NCBI GenBank assembly: GCA_013433145.1
Contig: CM024177.1
Span: 6,846,110-6,910,109 of the forward strand
Direction of reading: 5' to 3'
Length of the DNA: 64,000 nt
Source: Ascaris suum
Taxonomy: Eukaryota > Nematoda > Chromadorea > Rhabditida > Ascarididae
The notes below the pieces were generated by a model. It was not told where the DNA came from. It made no database searches and worked only from the letters and a program-made list of their open reading frames with translations. The translations under genes and the position numbers were made by a program. Position 1 is the first letter of the stretch, and the number at the start of each line of letters is the position of its first letter. This document shows positions 38,301-50,735 of this stretch, piece after piece.

Positions 38301-41300
38301 CTACCTCCGACTTTATTTATTTGTAGTACCTGTGACTAGATGAATCAACGGCTCCTGACAGCTAGAACTCAAACCGAAATCGTGATGCTTGTGCTGTGCT
38401 CGCATTATTACTTTTATACGCTTAAAGAAAAAACTGTCCCACGCAAGCTCTAAGTGACGATAAAAGCCACATGGACGAAGGAAAATGAAAATAAAAGCGT
38501 AGAAGGTTACTGCTGCCTTCTAAGAATTCCATAAGGTTTTCATGCATTCATGCAGTGCACTGATCACGTAATGTAAGATAAAGAAGACGATTCAAAATGC
38601 AATTAGCCGGTGCATTTGAATATTGTTCTTTTGTTCTTTTATTTTAAAAAAGTCACTTTAACAGCTACAATTACCCCTATATGTACTGAATAAAAGGAAG
38701 ACCGATCTCTTTTCTAAAGGTTTTGTGCTCTTCTGAATCATTTTTTTCCTCGGCACATATTAATGAAATAAATTTTTATACCTTTGTTAAGTTCTGTTAG
38801 CACCGACACCAAAACAATTCAAATAGAACATACATTTTAGCAACGGGATATTATAGCTGGAAAACCGCATCCACTTGAAATCTGCCCACTCTCAGTGTAT
38901 TTACGTGCCAAAAGTGCATTCGTTCTTCGCCCATTCATGGCCCCACATAGCAATAGGAACAAAAATAAACGAAAATCGAGCCTATCAGCTTCACAGAGCG
39001 TGCAGAGGTATGCGATATCTTTTGATCGCCGCCACTTTGTCAGAAACGACCACACACGCCAACGAAACGGCTATGAGTGGAAATAAGAGAGTTGTAAAAC
39101 TTAAACTGGAAGCGGGAATATTCAATCGATGGAGGGGACATTTCATGTCGATCATAGTTTCATTTGAATGGCAAATAAGGACGACGTGATGATCCACGGG
39201 CTGGATATGAGGAATATTGTTTCACGATGGGGATCGCATATGTGCATGAAGTTCACGTTTCCTCGCGCCGATTGGCGAAAACAGTAGGGAACAAACAACT
39301 GATTTCTAACGCAACAAACTGATAAGCTGACGGAGGGCAGGAGGAGATAAAGATTTGTATGTTCAAAACACGACAGTCTCTCCGCGTTAAACATCAGCAG
39401 ACTGCTACACGTTGAAAACCAACAGGGGACGTCCTCAAGGGTTCATAATGAACCTATATGGGTTTCTTCTGCCAGAAACTAATTGCAAAAACCTGAGTGT
39501 TGCCCTTTATTCCGTGGAAAGGAATTCCCAAGTGCAATGGTCATTTGGGCAAGGAGAGGCTTCATGTAGTGTCATCAACGAATGGAGAAAAAATTGCATG
39601 AAGCAATTTCAGTAATGCAAGGTTTTCTTGGAACTGCTGAAACAACAAAAAAAAAAACGGAAATTAAGAGTGCAACAAGAGTGCAGGTTACTAACATCAG
39701 GTGCATACTTGCCGCCGTGACTGTGTGCATGCTCATCGTAAAAACCATGCATATGTTCATAATCATGGCCCTGAAAGGTGCACGAGAATTCAGCTTTAAA
39801 TTCGAGGCTTGCTCTGAGTTGGATCAACTATGCATAGCTACCAATAAAATCTATAGCAAAATCAATGATGAAGAAAACACTGCCGATGAATCTGTCTACA
39901 AGAGAAGATCTCCAGGGGAACATCAACTCATTTTCTCTCATAATTGATGCACATCCCATCCCCATACTTCGCCTAATTATTCATCTCTTCTGCGGTCTAG
40001 TCCACAAACTATCAATGCCAATATAACTTCAGCTGGCAAAAATTGGTTGATGAGGAAACTTCCGGTTTCATAAATAAGCGGAAGCAGAAAATAAATCGAA
40101 CGATTTGACACAGCGCAAACAATATCTTCCATTAAACAATTCAATCTCAATTCAAGGGATTGTTGTCAGCTAAACGAATGATTATCTGTAAAATTATTTT
40201 CGAATTCTAGTCTCTTTCAATTCCTCTAAAAAAGAAGTTTTGTTTTTACTTCGTACTGTTCAACCTTTTTTAAAAGGTTCAAAAAATAACAGTGGATTAC
40301 TAGGACGTGCAGCCTACACAAAGCGAAACACGGAAATGTGATGTGATGGTGCTCTTTAATCGCCAATCAGCGACATTTTATCGTAAAATTTTGCTCCGAC
40401 ATTGTCGTAAAAACTTCTGTGCTCCCACATTTCAAAAAAAAAAAAAACAGCTTCGTTGCTTCGGAAGATCGACTGATTAGGTCTTAAGCTTAAAGATAAC
40501 CTGGTGGTTCCTTATATAAAGTCCATACAACTCATGAGGACAAATATGGGCGGAAATATGAGGTTAAAATTATGCAAAGTAAACACTTGACCAATTCATG
40601 CAACTATGAGACGTGTGAAAAAAAATTCAACAGCATCAAAATGTGTCATATATAAGGTACACTACGCACACCGATGTGATAGCCTGCATGCTCATTGTGC
40701 AAATGACAGCAGGGGTACTGCAAGACGTTGAACCTCTTTGCTGCTACTCACCATTCACAAATTAAAAGGCACTGTCTCCAGGATGAAATACGCAACAAAC
40801 GATATGCGGGATGAAAAGACATCCGAAAGGATATTTTTACATGGGAGAGTCTTCCCAAGCACCTAAAAATGGAAAGTACGTAAGAAAAATAAAGTACATG
40901 ATCGGCGTGGTGCATATCGTTGTGGGAGTGACCATGATGATCATGTGAATGCCCATGTTCATGACCCTAAAAAATAGAGTGCTCACGTCATTAAATCAAA
41001 GCAGACCGTTATCAACCAGCTGGCAACTGCCATTAAAAAGTTACGATAAGTTAGTAAAACGCCTATATGGAAAAAAAGCAATTCCTATGCTCAAAAATGG
41101 ACTAAGAATTTTAAACAACCATAATTTAGCGTTAATTATTTGTACTCGAGCAGACAAAGACACAAAATACAGAATCATGTAAGGGCGTTAAACGCGCTTC
41201 ACATAGAATGCAACGACTATTGGAAGAAATATGGCAGCCAGCAATCTCTGCTAAAAAAGTTTTTTCTTGCAACATTTTTGAAAACCTTAAACTCTTTCAA

Positions 41301-43004
41301 CGTCATCAGGCCTAAAAGAGGAAATGGATTCTAGCTACGTCAGCGATCCTACCCATTTTACATCCTACTGTAATAAAATTCAATCCGCTACAGTTGTTCG
41401 ATTCGATCAAAGTGAGGTTACAACCGGCATAAGCTGGCAGAAATTTTGCATTATAGTACGACGATGTTAAAGAGTTCATGAGGTGCTTTTGCTTATGATC
41501 CTACTGTAGTAAGTTACTGAAATTCCAAATCGCCTATATCCCAGAGATGGCGCAAATTACAGAAATTCAGAAACTAAACACGAACTACTGCTTTAGGAAA
41601 AGATGACTCTAAATCACAATTTCGACGCCCCTACTGAAAAGAGGCGGAGCGGGATATTAGAAACGGATAGCGAGTTGTTGGCTATCACAACCGCAGAGAG
41701 GATTTATGATTCTAGGGATGAAATAGAGGAAACTTGATTAATAAACCCAGGTGTATCATAGCAACTAAGCTTCATTAGCATAAATTTTCCCCTCAAGTTT
41801 TGAACGAAAAATCTGTCATCTTTCCAGAAAATTATCCTAGATGAAAGGAAATGCTTGCAAGTTGAAGACAGCTGCTGAATTCATTTAAAATGAAACCGCC
41901 ATATTACTGAATTTTAAAGTCAATGCTCCCTTAAAAACAATTTCTCGGCACTACAAAAAAGAGAAGTAGGTTTCACGAATATCACGAATAGTAGGAGCCT
42001 TTTGGTCAACTGCTGCACCGAGGAATTTTCAAGCTTAGATTTCGAAAAAAAAACGGAAGCAATAACGTAGTGCCAACATTTCAATCTATAAAGCAGATCG
42101 GTCCGAAAAAAAATAGAACGAGATGCGGCACTTACCGATTCATCAACACTGCCATGTCCCTCATGTGAGTGACCGTGTTCATGATGATCGCGTTCCCATG
42201 CTGCCTAGAACATAGAAATTTGAAAGCGGTGATATCTCCCCCTTTCCGAAGCATGCCACAACTTTCAGTACACACTTATGGCATAAATATTATAATCGAC
42301 AGGTTACCCCTCAATAAATGGTACTCAACTCATACCTTCGGCTATAAATCTTTTTTCCCCATTCTACCACGAAACAATCATTCCCTCCTCATGCTCAGAC
42401 TCTATAAAACAGAGCCATTTTCACACTGTCTGATTTCACGTATATGGAATTCAATTTCCACTAAACGTAAAAGACAGCAAGACAAAACCAGTATAAAAGA
42501 AGATCCACTAAAGTGAGTTAATCGATACGCCGCAAACTTCAACTAAATAATTTAAGAACTTTATGGGATACGTTTGAACCGCTCTACTCAGTTACCTCAA
42601 ACGGAACCAGAAGAAAATTAGTCTGATTAAAGAAAAATAGAGATAACAAATTTGAGCTGAGCATCACTTGAAATGGATTTGCTTGACCGTCACCGAAAAC
42701 AAGCATGAGGTTCCAGAACGACCAGTCAATCGACAATGAAATTAAACACGTTCCACAAGACTTTAAAACACAAATTTTGCGTAATTCAAATGAACCAGAT
42801 GAAGTATACAGCAAAGTTTTCGATGATGATCGAGGTGCAACAATTACAAAGTGAAGAGCTAACCGCTTCGTTTGCCTCTCGGCTGTACTTGTAGTGGGCA
42901 GGCTCTTGGTCACCGCCGTGGCTGTGAGTGTGAACGTGGGCACCTAAAAACGTGCATAGTTCGATGGCCACAAGTACAACGGCCAATACACAGATCTTGC
43001 CCAT
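32308..43004 (-). CDS. ZIP7/KE4/Catsup-type zinc transporter (SLC39A7 family), 12 exons
   Basis: This family moves Zn2+ from the ER/Golgi lumen to the cytosol. Exons: 42864-43004, 42136-42204, 40898-40966, 39696-39770, 37979-38065, 37178-37263, 36465-36576, 35796-36000, 35045-35202, 33796-34050, 32889-32996, 32308-32463; phases all agree and the product is 506 aa (human about 469). Residues 1-21 form a signal peptide ([17 protein letters not shown]..). Residues 22-175 are a His-rich lumenal domain with many HGHSH cassettes. TM1 is near 188-210; TM2 ([20 protein letters not shown]) near 226-245; a His loop (HSHSHSHSH) follows, then TM3 and a Lys/Asp-rich loop. The ZIP metal site is HNFTD at 369-373 and HEVPHEIGD at 398-406. 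The C-terminus ([20 protein letters not shown] ...) ends in TAA at 32308. An in-frame ATG at 43034 exists, but a splice acceptor just 5' of 43012 favours 43004. Overlapping + strand ORFs are antisense shadows. Confidence 0.96.
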
Positions 43005-43022
43005 TGTCCACACTGAAAAAAG
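43005..43022 (-). promoter_or_regulatory. Splice acceptor just upstream of the ZIP7-type start codon
   Basis: On the minus strand CTTTTTTCAG ends at 43013, eight bases (TGTGGACA) before the ATG at 43004. A strong acceptor so close to the start is typical of either spliced-leader trans-splicing in nematodes or a 5'-UTR intron. It also argues against the upstream in-frame ATG at 43034, which would lie inside the intron or outron. Confidence 0.6.
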
Positions 43023-44539
43023 ACATTTAATCATATGTCACGATCAAGGAAACGAAGAAAAAAGTACAGTATTGAAACCTATGAGAAGTCCCTCTTACCA
43101 CTAGCCAAAAAAGCTTCAAAAAATCAAATCATCATCGTTAGCGAATGCAATTGGCGATTCCCACAAAACTTTCGGTAACTTTTCACGCTTCAAAGATAGT
43201 CGTCACATCAATGAACAGTTCCTCAGGTCGCCCTATCGAAAAAAAGCCTATCAACATAAGAATGATGTAGTACACTTTATCATTTAAAGCTAACAAAGTT
43301 GGTCGAATTTAGTCAAAACCGTCGAATCTACCAAATAAGCTGTCCCAAGAACGAATTTCGTCGGGCAGAGAATCGAAGGTCTCGATTGCTCGATACAACG
43401 TAGTGCGACAGCAGTTTACCAATGGTAAATCATAGCACGAGTAAACAACTGCATAAGACAGCGTCGCATATAAACATACACCGCCGACGCTCATTCACGC
43501 CTCTCCACATGGCCTCGAGCAATTGCAATTCCCCCTCCCCTCCCCCAGATTCATATGTATGTCCACCACAATCGCATCCTATCCTACACAATAACGATCT
43601 AGCACGAGCCACATTATCAAAATAACGCTAGCCTTCTACTAACATCTAGAAGTGCCACGCTTTCATGATCAAATCTACCAAACATTTAACGATGGATGCG
43701 CAAAAACTATAATAAGTGGAAAATCGTTTTGAATGAATTAGCGCCGAGTCCTTTATTTTGCCTTCTTTTTGCCTGATCTGTCTTTCTATAAATAATCAAA
43801 AAACCGGAAATATATTAATTACCAATCATTCCCACAAAGATTTCAGAGAAAATAAAACGCATTAAGTAATGCTCTCACACTAAAGGGATCTAAACTTTTG
43901 CTGATATTTCCCATAAAAGATATTTAGTTTTATTTGCGGACACCTTTGCAAAAGGTAAACTTCATCGGCCTGGAATTTATACAACTTTTTGGCTCATTGA
44001 AATGTCGGCACTTTTCTTTGATATTAGTGGAAGAATTAAAATACTGCAATGTACGCTATGCTATCATATCTAGCAACTTTTGCAACAGCAGTTTAGTAGT
44101 TTCCGAGTTGAAACTACACTACAAATAAACAGATACAACGATATATACGTGTAACGAAGAACATCTAATAAATAATTTCCTATAGAAGACTCGTTCCTTC
44201 GACTCAACCGGGTTGTAATATGCAACCCCGACTGCTCAAAAGCTAATGGAATTTCAGAATCTTTGGAAATCAATGACTCTTCTAGGAAGGAATCGATCAG
44301 AATGAAAAACTATTTTCCAATTTAGAACTTAGTTATCAAATTTTGCACTATTTTTGGGGTGAAGCCATCGGATGACTTCCTTTATTAGTTGCCTCAAAAA
44401 TGCGGGGAAACTTCTTTACCACTGGCCTGCTCAATCATAGCTGTAGGACTACCGCTTCACTTGCACCCCTCCCTGCCTCATGTAACACGTTTATTTAAAA
44501 GACCACCTATATTTGAAAAATTAATCACGTACAATCACG

Positions 44540-44660
44540 TCTACACCGCGCCGCCACTGTGCACATGCACTGGGCGCGTAGGTTGGCGGTATATGACCGC
44601 GAACCGACGAACCGGACGCCTGCCCGGGACCCAGCCGCCTACGAGCGATAATTGAGCGAA
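44540..44660. repeat. GC-rich island, probable repeat or foreign insert
   Basis: Roughly 120 bp rich in CCGCC, CGGGACC and GCGCGT words within AT-rich DNA. ORFs cross it on both strands without recognisable motifs. Its sharp edges suggest a repeat unit or small insertion. Confidence 0.4.
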
Positions 44661-44834
44661 GAAACGAAACATACGAAAAAATACCATATTGGGTGCAAGG
44701 ATGGGAGCGTGGGTTGCTTCTGTGTTTTCGCTTCAAGAGAGCGGTCGCGTCGTTTATTCTCAGAATTTTATGTTACAAGTAAATGTCCCCACTTGTGAGT
44801 GAAAGTGAATGGGGAAAAGATCCTAGTTCGAAGA

Positions 44835-44873
44835 TTTGCCCTATAAGTTATGGGTTTGCCCTGTAAATTATGG
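44835..44873 (+). repeat. 19-20 bp direct repeat
   Basis: TTTGCCCTATAAGTTATGGG is followed at once by TTTGCCCTGTAAATTATGGA, a tandem pair with three or four mismatches. Confidence 0.8.
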
Positions 44874-45785
44874 ATGCATTACGTATAGGTGATGGACTGG
44901 GTATGTAAGTCACGGCCGGTGCCTATATTTTATAGAAGGAGAACGTCAATCAGAAGATTTTGATATCTCTCGGACTCTATTGTTAGCAATGTTTTCCCGG
45001 TGACCCAAGGAGAGGGTGCGGGGATGGAATAGTGGGTAGAATTCGGCAAAGACTCTTTACACTTGGTTGCTGCAGATTATCGCTGCAGTGAGATTCCTGT
45101 TGTTTAGCAGCGACCGAGCATCTATGTATCTGATGCTCTCTTGGCTTAGCAAATACGAACATTGTTTTTGTGGGAATATTGCAAACCTTTTATAATCTCT
45201 ATCAAAATGACGATGTACACTTCAGAGGGATCGTGTAATCTGCGCCCCAAGGGAACCATACAGGTATATAAAGCGCCCTGCAGCGCCTACTTTAGGTGGA
45301 TGGATGCGTAAACATGCGTAAGTCAGCATTTATTTCAATGAATTTCTTTGAGTATCGCAAATTAAGCGTCAATGGTATGAGAGACAATAATGGTATCGAA
45401 TTCCATGTCACAGAGAATATCAGCATAAATTACACGGCTGCCAGAGGAAATAGTTTTATTCTGAAATGAAAGAAGCACAGCTATAGCTTCGTCGCTTTCT
45501 TTGATTACATAGCGTTTGCTGGTGACGATTCAGCGAACACGTTCAACTGGGGCAACATACCCACAGTGTTGCGTGCATTCAGGCACGTATACACACATAT
45601 TGATAACTTCACTAGAGCCTATTTCTAATATTCCTGGTCGCTGCAAGAAGAGACATGATGACGTTTGTTAGCAACGGCTGCTCTTTGCACTGTTTCTACA
45701 GCACCTTCCTCCGTTCTAATAAAGTCATAGGAGTGAACTTTTAGCTTTTTACCTCGTCTTTACCTAGTGAACAACTACCTAGTCT

Positions 45786-46260
45786 TCATGATTTTATAAA
45801 TTTTGCTTCAGGCTTTCCAGCAAAGCGCTCTTGAATGCGACTTTTGTGCCTATATGGCCTATGAAACACCGTACACTGCGAGATGCTTTCCACACAGCGG
45901 CAAATATGCGAAACCAAAAGAATAACATGAATGTTGTTGAAAACTGTTATAAAGGGACGGCGACAATGATCCTCGAAGATGCGTATAGGAAACACTCCGC
46001 AGCGCTTAACACCCACTTTAGGACACCCAAGGATGTGCGCTTATCCACTCGGCCGCACGTTGTTCTCGTTCGTTCATATCGGCCACTTCATCCACTCCAT
46101 TGAAAACTAACGATCGGTGACGATTTCGTTCTTCAAATGAATCGTTCTGCTGCACTACAGATGGCATGACAACAGCATTTTTAATGTGGACTATATCGCC
46201 TAGCAACTTGTTCAGCATTGCTTCAACAGAAGTGGTGACCATCTCTACGATTTCGTGCAT
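45786..46260 (-). mobile_element. L1-ORF1-like retroelement protein fragment, frameshifted
   Basis: The minus frame from 46260 reads an 80-codon segment: a coiled-coil-like start (VEAMLNKLLGDIVHIKN), then FEERNRHRSLVFNGVDEV and a charged stretch MNEREQRAAEW. A coiled coil followed by 'EERNR.RS-V-GV.E' is the arrangement of nematode non-LTR ORF1-type proteins (coiled coil then RRM-like fold, as in L1 ORF1p). After a stop at 46018 the likeness continues in other frames: AECFLYASSRI, and then, in the frame ending at 45786, a segment with VFHRPYRHKSRIQERF. At least two frameshifts mark it as a dead copy. The assignment rests on pattern, not alignment. Confidence 0.5.
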
Positions 46261-47040
46261 ATCGCCGCTATAATTGCCTCAACTGGTGCACCGATCGCAT
46301 TATGCACGAGTCCCCGGATGATGATTCCGGAAGGAGTCCAGAGGTTTGCGTTATCAGAGGGTCGAGGTAATTCCACCAGCAGTCTTTCTTTATTTTGCTC
46401 TAATGAAATAACCGGCTAGAAAACAGAAAATGGATAGGGAAATCATACGCAACCACGATTTGAAGAGGACAAAAAACGCGTCCAAGTAGCTTCACGTGTT
46501 CCTTCAGAGGAAGAAGAAAACTATCAGTTGGCAAAGTGCAGAAAAGAGAAAGAGAACGCGTGGGCATTTTTTCTTCTGATATATGGCCTCAATCCCAGTC
46601 ACAATCGGCAGAGGATTTAACAAACATCACAAACATTACGACGACAGATGTGCTAACGGGATGGAACTTGTAGACATAGAGCAGTGAATCGCAGCATCCA
46701 CATCGTCGGTGGTGAAGGGACCGTATCAGCACTGCGGAGACTGGTAATTGCGTGCCACCTCCGTGCTTCTAGGAGCACTTGTGCCTTGCTCGTTAAGACC
46801 ACCCTCCTCCTTCCTGCTAAGGGGACTGGCTCGACCAAATATGCAGAAACCTTTCAAGAATCCAGATAAGACGGAAAATATCTAGCGGCCATACACCTTA
46901 CTTGACCTCTTCCTTGTAGCGGTCACTTGTGCGAAAACGCAACGTCTTCACTTTCGAAAAAAGGTGGCATTAGACTTCATTCAACAAACATGGCGAGGCA
47001 ACACTAAAGGGATAAGTGTTCGGTAGCGAGTGAAAACGTC

Positions 47041-47115
47041 GTGCGTAGGCGGGATCCAAACCTGCCTCTTTCAGCTCTCTGTCAGGTATCAGGTACTTCA
47101 ACCTCTACAGCTACC
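47041..47115 (-). pseudogene. tRNA-derived sequence, SINE-like head
   Basis: On the minus strand a box-A-like run (TAGCTGTAGAGG, about 47101-47112) lies at a tRNA-like distance from a box-B-like GGTTTGGATCC (about 47052-47062), within a piece ending CCCGCCTACGCAC. Two box-B positions differ from the GGTTCGANTCC consensus and the acceptor stem does not pair well, so I see a tRNA-derived SINE head or tRNA relic, not a working tRNA gene. It lies about 60 bp from a long (TA)n run and next to other repeat-like DNA (46.9-47.7 kb). Confidence 0.45.
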
Positions 47116-47172
47116 TTCACCTGCCTCTACTCATTGCCCAACTCTTATCAATTCAATGTGCACATCTTGCAA

Positions 47173-47344
<172 letters not shown>

Positions 47345-47634
47345 TGATTTGGTGTAGCATGTGTAAGCAGTGAAAATCGCCTACACAAACACAAAAATGA
47401 GCACTGGCAGTGACATAAACTCGTTAAAAACAACAGTGGTACGGAACATCAAGTGAACGAGGTACACGAAATTAGTGAACGGACCGAACTGCAAAGGTAA
47501 ATCAAACGGCGCACCCAACGAGAAGGTTACGCACTCTCCACGTCGACCACCATAAAAAGCGCACTCGAACACGGGTTGTATCGAGCAGCGTAATATCACC
47601 GTGGTGCTTATGAGTTTCACTAGGCATTGAGAAA

Positions 47635-47889
47635 ATGTTGCGAGGTAGGAAAGTCTCTGCTAGTATCTTCATTGCACACCTGGAAACGTGCCACGATCCA
47701 CTGGGCTCAAGTGATTGCTTTAGCGAGGAAACACGGCGAATCATTGCTGCATTTGAACGGGAAAATTTTCGCGCTCGCCTACTCCCATTTTCAGAGTCCG
47801 GTCAGCCATTTCGATTGCAAGCAAATGCCGAATATCTGTATAGCAAATGCTGCAAGACAGTGGAGGCAAGAGATATATCAGTACAATGA
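47635..47889 (+). CDS. Hypothetical ORF, probably repeat-derived
   Basis: An 84-codon frame from ATG at 47635 with protein-like composition (IFIAHLETCHDPLGSSDCFS, then EETRRIIAAFERENFRARL). The minus strand over the same bases (47502-47744) is also open and protein-like. Two open frames in a patch beside the SINE-like piece, the (TA)n run and the L1-ORF1-like fragment suggest a transposon-derived sequence of unknown type. Confidence 0.2.
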   Translation: MLRGRKVSASIFIAHLETCHDPLGSSDCFSEETRRIIAAFERENFRARLLPFSESGQPFRLQANAEYLYSKCCKTVEARDISVQ

Positions 47890-47905
47890 TAAGACGTTCA
47901 ATTAA

Positions 47906-49901
47906 GCTCAACAATAGAGGGATAGCTCAACATTAAACGAGTGGTTGTGTGTTTTTCAGCAAAGTCCAAAATTATAGAAATCCTGTAATCAGGGCACTGA
48001 CTGCTGAAATCACTTCACTCAAACTATTTCTATACCTGGGTAACTTATTTACCAAATTCCGACAGAAAATACAGGTGAACTGCAAGCGAGAAAGTATTTC
48101 CATTATCCTGATGAGAATGGACTCCGCTCTAATTTGCTCAATGAAAAACTGTTCTGAAACAAAAAAATAAACTGACAATTAAACTATCGGGGCAAATTGG
48201 AGCAATCTTCCGGAGACTTTTGTCTTATGAACTGAAAATTGCAACAACCTGATATCAACAATATCTTCGCAATTGTGCTCACTACATCAACTCAGCCTGA
48301 TGAGTGCAATTTCCAATTTGCTTATTCATTAGTTTGTTGTTATTTGTATGCTTAATGTTTACCGATCTCTTTGGATCTTTTTGACGAAGTATTTTCTCGA
48401 TGTTGTCGATATACACTTCTTAGCGTCTACGACACATTCTCCAACACAGCCTCGGAAAAAGTTTCGATTCATTCAAAGAGTTCTTTACACGGACGAAACT
48501 GCTCACGATCTCTTACTGTCGACTTCAATTCTTTAGTTAGCATCCAAATTGTCTTTCAAGTTTAGTGCTACCGGCATAGTCATTTCACACATGAATTAGG
48601 CGAAAGCCAACAAAATGGAATGCGTTTCAAATTATCTTCGAGTTACCGTACCGGCTATATTTAAACCGTGGAGCGCGAGGTATAACAGACAAATTCCAGA
48701 GGATAAACAAAACTCGTCACATTCAAGAAGAAAGCCGGAGGGGCTAGGGCTACTCAAACATGCATAGTCTCAGAAGTTCTGCTTATTCTTTGGAACCAAA
48801 TTCTCAAAAAGCACCTTCAGCTCTGGTTATAGCCTGATGGCACATTTACCGAAAGGTATATTTCACAAAAGTCAGGTGAGCCAAATTTTGCTAAGGCGAT
48901 ACATTGCCACATACGATTTATTGCATTTGATTTATGGATGTGCTTGGCCATCACTGACATTTTTATCCACTTATATGAAGATTCTGCAGCTTCTACTTGC
49001 TTCAAGATTTTTCTGAATTCCGCTAATATGTAGCCGTCCGGTATTGAAATTTGAAGCTAAAGTAAGACTTTTGATGATGATATGGAAGTTTTTCTTTAAT
49101 AACTTCAAAAGTCAAACCATATACCGGATTTTTTGTCGCATATTTTTACAACAGGTGCAATTACTTTGAACAATCTGTAAAATATGCGCATTCTTGTTTG
49201 ACTGGACGTTTCTTTTTGCTGGTTAAAAGTTGAAAAGTGGGGTTTAAATTAAACTTAGACATGTTGAAATACTTCGTGTTTTCAAATCTGTGGCATCGGC
49301 ATGGGACTGTATTTGTCATTTCGTTTGCTTCGTTTTAGTTACTTCGTATTCTTTAATTATTACATGAACAATAATCAGGTCACTGGCCAACGGTTAGTGA
49401 GGAATAGCAAACGCAACGCTCCTCGTCGCGAGAGTGGAAGATATCGCCAAAATTTTTGCGAGTTTTACCCCTCGAATATGAATTTATTTCTCTAATATCG
49501 GCTGTTTATGTAGTATTTTTCGTTTTATTTATCCGATGAACTTCATTTCATAACTATATTATTGCCAACTTAATGAAACAGTATCTTAGGGAATGCATCG
49601 CTATGATATTTCACAACCCCGTATAGCAAAGGATGAAATCCCTCAAGCACATTTCAAACTTGATGACACCCACTACTAAGTGCAACATTACTCAAAAAGA
49701 TTTCTTGGAACTTCGAATACATCCTTTTTTTTCTAAATATTTTGCATAGTAATCACTCCCTCCTCTCCTTTCCCTTTCCCTTCAATATTTCCCCATCCAT
49801 TAAGCTAATCAGACAAAAACTTGTTTTTGCACACTCGAGAACTCATACACTCTAGTTTTTAATTCTACCAAGTTTTGAATACATTTAATAATTCCTTCTC
49901 C
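47906..49901. other. Stretch without supported genes
   Basis: Only short ORFs; the one at 48817-49005 (-) has balanced composition but no motif. A pyrimidine tract lies at 49754-49799. Confidence 0.5.
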
Positions 49902-49992
49902 TTAATAAAATAATTGCCGCCGCAATAGGTTCTCATCCTTCATCATCGTCATCATCCATAGAATCCTGGGAGAACGATAAAGCGTTAGGATT

Positions 49993-50277
49993 TTATCCGC
50001 TATGTTTAGATAGTTTCGGATATTTATGAGAAATATTATTGATGGGTTGTAATTGTTTAATTTCTTCTCTCTCAAATCGTAGCCTTTTGCGTCGATTAGA
50101 TTCCTCTTTAAGCACATAATAAAAAATCTGTTTGCAAACGCATTGCGGTCCACAACTGTGAACGTCTTTTCCACCTTTCATCCTATAATATAAATTAGCG
50201 CTTTTTTGATATTTTATGCTGAATTCGAGTGGAATTTTCGCGTTTACAAAAGATAACTTTTCCAAATGCTTTATCAT
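49993..50277 (-). CDS. Hypothetical ORF, Cys-rich, possible exon
   Basis: A 94-codon frame from ATG at 50277 contains GGKDVHSCGPQCVCKQ and a charged region ESNRRKRLRFEREEIKQL. If the segment after TTATATTATAG (about 50178) is an exon ending at a GT near 50110, it joins in phase to a small downstream exon with the acidic end DSMDDDDDEG and a stop (about 49925-49960, after a TTCTCCCAG acceptor). That would be the 3' end of an unknown minus-strand gene. No family recognised. Confidence 0.2.
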   Translation of the reverse strand: MIKHLEKLSFVNAKIPLEFSIKYQKSANLYYRMKGGKDVHSCGPQCVCKQIFYYVLKEESNRRKRLRFEREEIKQLQPINNISHKYPKLSKHSG

Positions 50278-50735
50278 TGTATTTTTAAATTTTTCTCGGC
50301 TTCAATATTTCTGAAGACGGCAAAGGAAGCTCGCATAACGGAACTGGCTACTATCATTTACGGTGCCAAGTGAATGTGGGCCGGGCGCAACATCTGGAGG
50401 AGAGGCAGCTGTTAGAGCTCCAGAATACCCGACGAGTCCCATCGCAATCCAGACATCAGCTACGGGACACAGATTTGGCCAGATTGGCGCTAGTCTACAA
50501 AATATGCGTGGTTGCTGAGCACGGAAGTGGATTCTGTCGGTGCGATAACTTTGAAACCAAGTCCTTTAATATGGTGAGACGCTCGGCGCCTTTCTATAAA
50601 TGCCATCCAGGTGGGTCGTCGTTCTTTAAGGGGAAATTTATCCAAAAAAAAAAACGATAATGATGCGTGCTTGTTCGCAAAAGTCATCCTGGAGGGTCGT
50701 TCAATTGCTGAAGGGATGACGATAAGAAAGGAATT

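Larger units (their letters stand above)
43023..45785. other. Upstream region of the ZIP7-type gene; gene-free, with GC-rich island
   Basis: No supported gene. A pyrimidine-rich run lies at about 43530-43550. A GC-rich island occupies about 44540-44660, unlike its AT-rich surroundings. A short direct repeat lies at 44835-44873. The block to about 45,700 looks like old repeat DNA. Confidence 0.5.
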
